From an uncultured Clostridia bacterium (lineage in GTDB: Bacteria > Bacillota_A > Clostridia > TANB77 > CAG-508): a DNA stretch of 8,649 nucleotides. This document shows positions 6,438 through 8,649 of this stretch, piece by piece (position 1 is the stretch's first letter; each line of letters begins with the position of its first letter). The stretch is taken from the NCBI GenBank assembly GCA_947627825.1, contig CANQXO010000058.1, positions 1 to 8,649 of the forward strand. The letters are read 5' to 3'. Made by a program: the position numbers and the translations under genes. Under the pieces are notes generated by a model, which had not been told where the DNA came from, made no database searches, and was given only the letters and a program-made list of their open reading frames with translations.

Positions 6438-7694
6438 ATGAAAGCAAAAAAATTTTGGATATTAGTTTTAGGAATTGTTATTGTATGTTTTTGCATAAGT
6501 AACAGCAATGCCATTAATACCATAGACGAGCTCGCTTATGTTGTTGCCATTGGATTTGATGTGGGAGAAAATAGCGATTTAAAAATAAGTTTTCAAATCA
6601 ACATGCCTTCATCTAGTAGTTCTTCAAGCAGTAGCGAAGGCTCATCTTCTGGTGGCTCATCTAGTGAAGGTCCAAGTTCAGTAATTAATACCGTTGAGTG
6701 TAACAGTTTTGATGTTGGAGTAAGCCTTCTAAACAGCTATCTAAGTAAGAAAGTAAGTATGACTCATTGCAAATACTTAATATTTTCTGAAGAACTTGCG
6801 AGTCATGGAATTGGCGATTATATCTATAGCTTAAAAAATAACATTGAAGTAAGGCCAACTTGTAATGTATTAATTTCGAAATGCAGTTCGCAATATTTTT
6901 TAGAAAATTCAAAGCCTGTAATTGACGAGGTTGCTGCGAAATATTTTGGGTTAGAAACTTCCTCAGAAAAAAACACCAGCTACACCGAAGCAGTAACTTT
7001 AAAGGATTTTTTCTGTGATATATCAGACACCTTTGGAAGTCCTTATGCAATACTTGGAAGTATTAACGGAGTGGAAACTGATAATGTTGGAAACACAGAT
7101 TCATCTCTTGATGATGAAGAATACATTGCAAAAGAAGAAAATCAGAGCAATAATAAGAACATTGAAAATTTAGGTTTGGCAGTATTTAAAGAGGATAAAT
7201 TAGTTGGAGAATTAAACAGTTTGGAAACAATGGCTCATTTGATGTTAAGTAACAACTTTAAAAATGCAACAGTTAATATTCCTAGTCCATTCAATGACAC
7301 AGATTATATCTCGCTTTACATTTACTCTGCTAAATCCAAAAACACCGTAGAAATTGTAAACAGCACGCCTTATATAAAATGCGACCTCAAACTAAAGATG
7401 AAATTACTAACAGCATCTGAAAGTTCTAACTACATGAACGAAGAAAACAGAAAGCTTATTGAAGACTATACAAATTCATATTTTCAGGCTCAGGTAAATA
7501 GCTATCTATACAGAACTTCTAAGGAATTTGGTGCGGACATTTGTAAGTTTGGTAAATATGCTGTGACGAACTTTTTAACTTGGAATGATTGGACTAATTA
7601 TGACTGGAAAAACAAGTATGCTGACTCTTTCTTTAGCGCAAGCGTTTCAAGTAATTTAACGACAAGTTACTTGATTAGTGAGACTAAGGAGTAA
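6438..7694 (+). CDS. gerXC: Spore germination receptor C subunit (Ger(x)C family), no evident lipobox
   Basis: The C subunit is usually a lipoprotein on the outer face of the inner spore membrane and is needed for receptor function. This one has 418 residues, somewhat longer than the usual 370-400. A hydrophobic signal helix (residues 6-19) is followed by the family-typical IDELAYVVAIGFD (29-41). The C-terminal domain shows GADICKFGKYAV (from 365), WNDWTNYDWKNKYADSFFSASVSSNL and an E-rich helix before it, all characteristic. Two things are odd. The usual LxGCWD-type lipobox is absent: C17 and C19 follow Val and Phe, and S-N-A at 23-25 could instead be a signal peptidase I site. A Ser/Gly tract occupies residues 58-81, using both TCN and AGY codons. 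AGGAG ten bases upstream supports the ATG. Confidence 0.92.
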   Translation: MKAKKFWILVLGIVIVCFCISNSNAINTIDELAYVVAIGFDVGENSDLKISFQINMPSSSSSSSSSEGSSSGGSSSEGPSSVINTVECNSFDVGVSLLNSYLSKKVSMTHCKYLIFSEELASHGIGDYIYSLKNNIEVRPTCNVLISKCSSQYFLENSKPVIDEVAAKYFGLETSSEKNTSYTEAVTLKDFFCDISDTFGSPYAILGSINGVETDNVGNTDSSLDDEEYIAKEENQSNNKNIENLGLAVFKEDKLVGELNSLETMAHLMLSNNFKNATVNIPSPFNDTDYISLYIYSAKSKNTVEIVNSTPYIKCDLKLKMKLLTASESSNYMNEENRKLIEDYTNSYFQAQVNSYLYRTSKEFGADICKFGKYAVTNFLTWNDWTNYDWKNKYADSFFSASVSSNLTTSYLISETKE

Positions 7695-7750
7695 TTAATT
7701 TAATATTATTTTTTATAATTTGTAGATATTTTTTTAATAATATGTTAATA

Positions 7751-7756
7751 TATAAT
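7751..7756 (+). promoter_or_regulatory. Possible -10 element of the DUF4258/zinc-finger module
   Basis: TATAAT lies 17 bases before the DUF4258 start, in a 78-base gap that is almost pure A/T. No convincing -35 is placed at the right distance. An 8-bp AT-only inverted repeat (ATATTATT 7703-7710, AATAATAT 7736-7743) lies just upstream and could be an operator, but the low complexity makes chance likely. TGAGG (7763-7767) is the ribosome binding site. Confidence 0.25.
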
Positions 7757-7772
7757 ATATAGTGAGGTTTAT

Positions 7773-8084
7773 ATGAATATAAATTTAATAAAAGATTTTG
7801 TTAAAAAAAGAAAAATATCTTGGACTAATCATGTAATTATTAGATTGTTACAAAGAAATATATCTCAGTTGGATGTTGAAAATGCTATATTAAATGGTGA
7901 AATATTAGAAGAATACAATGATGACTATCCATATCCTAGTTGCTTAATATATGGTCTATCGCTAAATGATAAAGTATTACATGTTGTATGTGGTGTAACA
8001 GATAATGAATTATGGATTATAACAGCATATTATCCGAATAATAAAGAATGGAATGAGGATTTTAAAACAAGGAAGGAGTTATAA
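7773..8084 (+). CDS. DUF4258 family protein, probable toxin of a toxin-antitoxin pair
   Basis: The product has 103 residues and reads as a complete DUF4258 domain. Family features visible are WTNHVIIRLLQRNIS (H20, R24, R28), then ENAILNGEILEEYNDDYPYPSCLIYG (about 36-61), LHVVCGV (H70) and ELWIITAYYPNNKEW (about 79-93). DUF4258 proteins share the small alpha/beta layout of RelE/BrnT-type ribonuclease toxins and often stand next to small antitoxin genes. RNase activity is inferred from this resemblance, not shown. TGAGG five bases before the ATG is the ribosome binding site. Its last codons contain the AAGGAG that serves the next gene, so the two are translated as a unit. The gene follows gerXC after 78 bases but is functionally unrelated to germination, which suggests an inserted accessory module. 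Confidence 0.85.
   Translation: MNINLIKDFVKKRKISWTNHVIIRLLQRNISQLDVENAILNGEILEEYNDDYPYPSCLIYGLSLNDKVLHVVCGVTDNELWIITAYYPNNKEWNEDFKTRKEL
8073..8078 (+). promoter_or_regulatory. Ribosome binding site fixing the start of the zinc-finger gene
   Basis: AAGGAG lies within the last codons of the DUF4258 gene and ten bases before the ATG at 8089. An in-frame ATG at 8053 is further upstream but would add twelve residues that do not belong to the YgiT-type domain, so 8089 is preferred. Confidence 0.7.
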
Positions 8085-8088
8085 TAAA

Positions 8089-8319
8089 ATGAAATGTTTT
8101 ATGTGTAAAGGTTCTATAGAAAATAAAAGAACTACATTTATGGTTGAATTAGATAATTGTATTATTATTATAAAAAATGTCCCATCTCAGGTATGTAAGC
8201 AATGCGGAGAAGTTTCATATACTGATGAAGTTTCAAAACAATTAGAAAAATTGGTTAATTCAGTACGAAATGTTATTACTGAAATCACAGTAATTAACTA
8301 TACTGAAAAAGTTGCGTAA
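8089..8319 (+). CDS. YgiT-type zinc-finger protein, probable antitoxin
   Basis: The product has 76 residues. It begins MKCFMCKG and carries a second pair of cysteines in QVCKQCGE, giving a four-cysteine zinc site (C3, C6, C36, C39). This matches the N-terminal, toxin-binding zinc domain of MqsA/YgiT antitoxins. The segment between (TTFMVELDNCIIIIKNVPSQVC) is the usual beta-strand part, and the tail (about 43-76) is a short amphipathic helix plus an ITVINYTEK end. The C-terminal Xre-type helix-turn-helix of full-length MqsA is missing, so this protein alone probably cannot repress its own promoter. It starts five bases after the DUF4258 stop and is followed by a strong terminator, consistent with a two-gene toxin-first operon. 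Neutralisation of the DUF4258 protein is inferred from the pairing. Confidence 0.87.
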   Translation: MKCFMCKGSIENKRTTFMVELDNCIIIIKNVPSQVCKQCGEVSYTDEVSKQLEKLVNSVRNVITEITVINYTEKVA

Positions 8320-8347
8320 ATAAGTGTTTTAAATCTTTTTATAATTT

Positions 8348-8394
8348 AAGTGAAACATGTTGATTTAATTTCAAATGTTTCACTTTTTATTTTA
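8348..8394 (+). terminator. Strong intrinsic terminator after the zinc-finger gene
   Basis: AAGTGAAACAT (8348-8358) pairs perfectly with ATGTTTCACTT (8375-8385). The stem extends by TTGA/TCAA (8360-8363, 8371-8374) past one bulged G, leaving a seven-base loop. A T-rich run (8384-8393) follows on the plus strand. The minus-strand side lacks a T-run, so it mainly stops rightward transcripts and separates the module from the converging ATPase gene. Confidence 0.9.
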
Positions 8395-8457
8395 TGCTAC
8401 TTTTATTCCTGTTTCAATTATTTCTTGAACAAGACCAACAAATCAAAAGCATTATTA

Positions 8458-8649
8458 CTAATATTCCAAACTATTTGGATTTAAAAGAAAGTCATATATA
8501 CTCATTATGATAATACCATTTTCATATCTTGATTTTTTTATATTATCACCCACAATAATAATCTTTTTAAAAAAGTCATTTACATTTAATAAAGATTTTT
8601 GTTCTTGTTCTACTTTTTCTTTTGTTTTCATCTCTAAAGCAGATTGAAT
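8458..8649 (-). CDS. C-terminal end of an AAA/DUF4143-type ATP-binding protein (runs off right edge)
   Basis: The minus strand is open from the right edge to a TAG at 8458-8460, giving the last 63 residues of a protein. The sequence EQEQKSLLNVNDFFKKIIIVGDN followed by a lysine-rich turn, ENGIIIMSIYDFLLNPNSLEY, closely resembles the C-terminus of the abundant AAA-ATPase/DUF4143 proteins of anaerobic Firmicutes and Bacteroidota (typically ...LLNINDSFKKIIIV...GIVTMSIFDFLL...SL). The Walker motifs would lie outside the window. The cellular role of these ATPases is unclear; they are common in accessory regions. The 63 bases between its stop and the terminator hold no complete gene. The gene converges on the DUF4258 module. 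Confidence 0.8.
   Translation of the reverse strand: MQSALEMKTKEKVEQEQKSLLNVNDFFKKIIIVGDNIKKSRYENGIIIMSIYDFLLNPNSLEY

Noticed and set aside
6685..7050. A 121-codon minus-strand open frame opposite gerXC
   Set aside because: It is an antisense shadow of a clear Ger(x)C gene, without a ribosome binding site or family resemblance.
8392..8442. Minus-strand string FVGLVQEIIETGIKVA followed by a stop, in the ATPase frame but after its TAG
   Set aside because: It looks like a protein C-terminus and might be a gene remnant, but only 16 codons remain between stops and there is no start.
1..8649. CRISPR array, tRNA, rRNA or insertion sequence
   Set aside because: No regularly spaced repeats, no cloverleaf or rRNA-like GC-rich stretch, and no transposase or terminal inverted repeats were found by reading both strands.

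Overview
The window is very AT-rich and holds spore-specific genes: the engulfment hydrolase SpoIIP and a complete three-gene GerA-type germinant receptor. This points to an endospore-forming, low-GC member of the Firmicutes, most likely class Clostridia. Nothing in the sequence fixes the genus.

Layout. (1) Bases 1-1894, minus strand: one long gene for an anchored, tyrosine-rich exported protein of unknown function. It is split by a single -1 frame change near base 1019 and runs off the left edge. (2) Bases 2040-3236, minus strand: spoIIP, in the same direction and upstream of gene 1. (3) Bases 3237-3400: a divergent control region between spoIIP and the receptor genes, with promoter-like elements on both strands, direct repeats and two inverted repeats. 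(4) Bases 3401-7694, plus strand: the germinant-receptor genes in the order A, B, C, separated by gaps of 112 and 123 bases. (5) Bases 7773-8319, plus strand: a two-gene module encoding a DUF4258 protein and a small YgiT-type zinc-finger protein, probably a toxin-antitoxin pair, closed by a strong intrinsic terminator. (6) Bases 8458-8649, minus strand: the C-terminal end of an AAA/DUF4143-type ATPase that enters from the right edge.

How the genes work together. SpoIIP degrades septal peptidoglycan during engulfment, early in sporulation. The A/B/C receptor normally sits in the inner spore membrane and triggers germination. The divergent promoters therefore join an early mother-cell function to a late forespore/spore function. 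Three things in the receptor and its neighbour stand out: the A subunit seems to lack a short conserved loop between its first membrane helices, the C subunit has no recognisable lipobox and carries a serine/glycine tract, and the neighbouring exported-protein gene is frame-interrupted. The right-hand end looks like a small accessory islet. I found no clear new multi-gene system. The best leads are the zinc-finger/DUF4258 pair without a DNA-binding domain, the unusual receptor subunits and the possible frameshift site.
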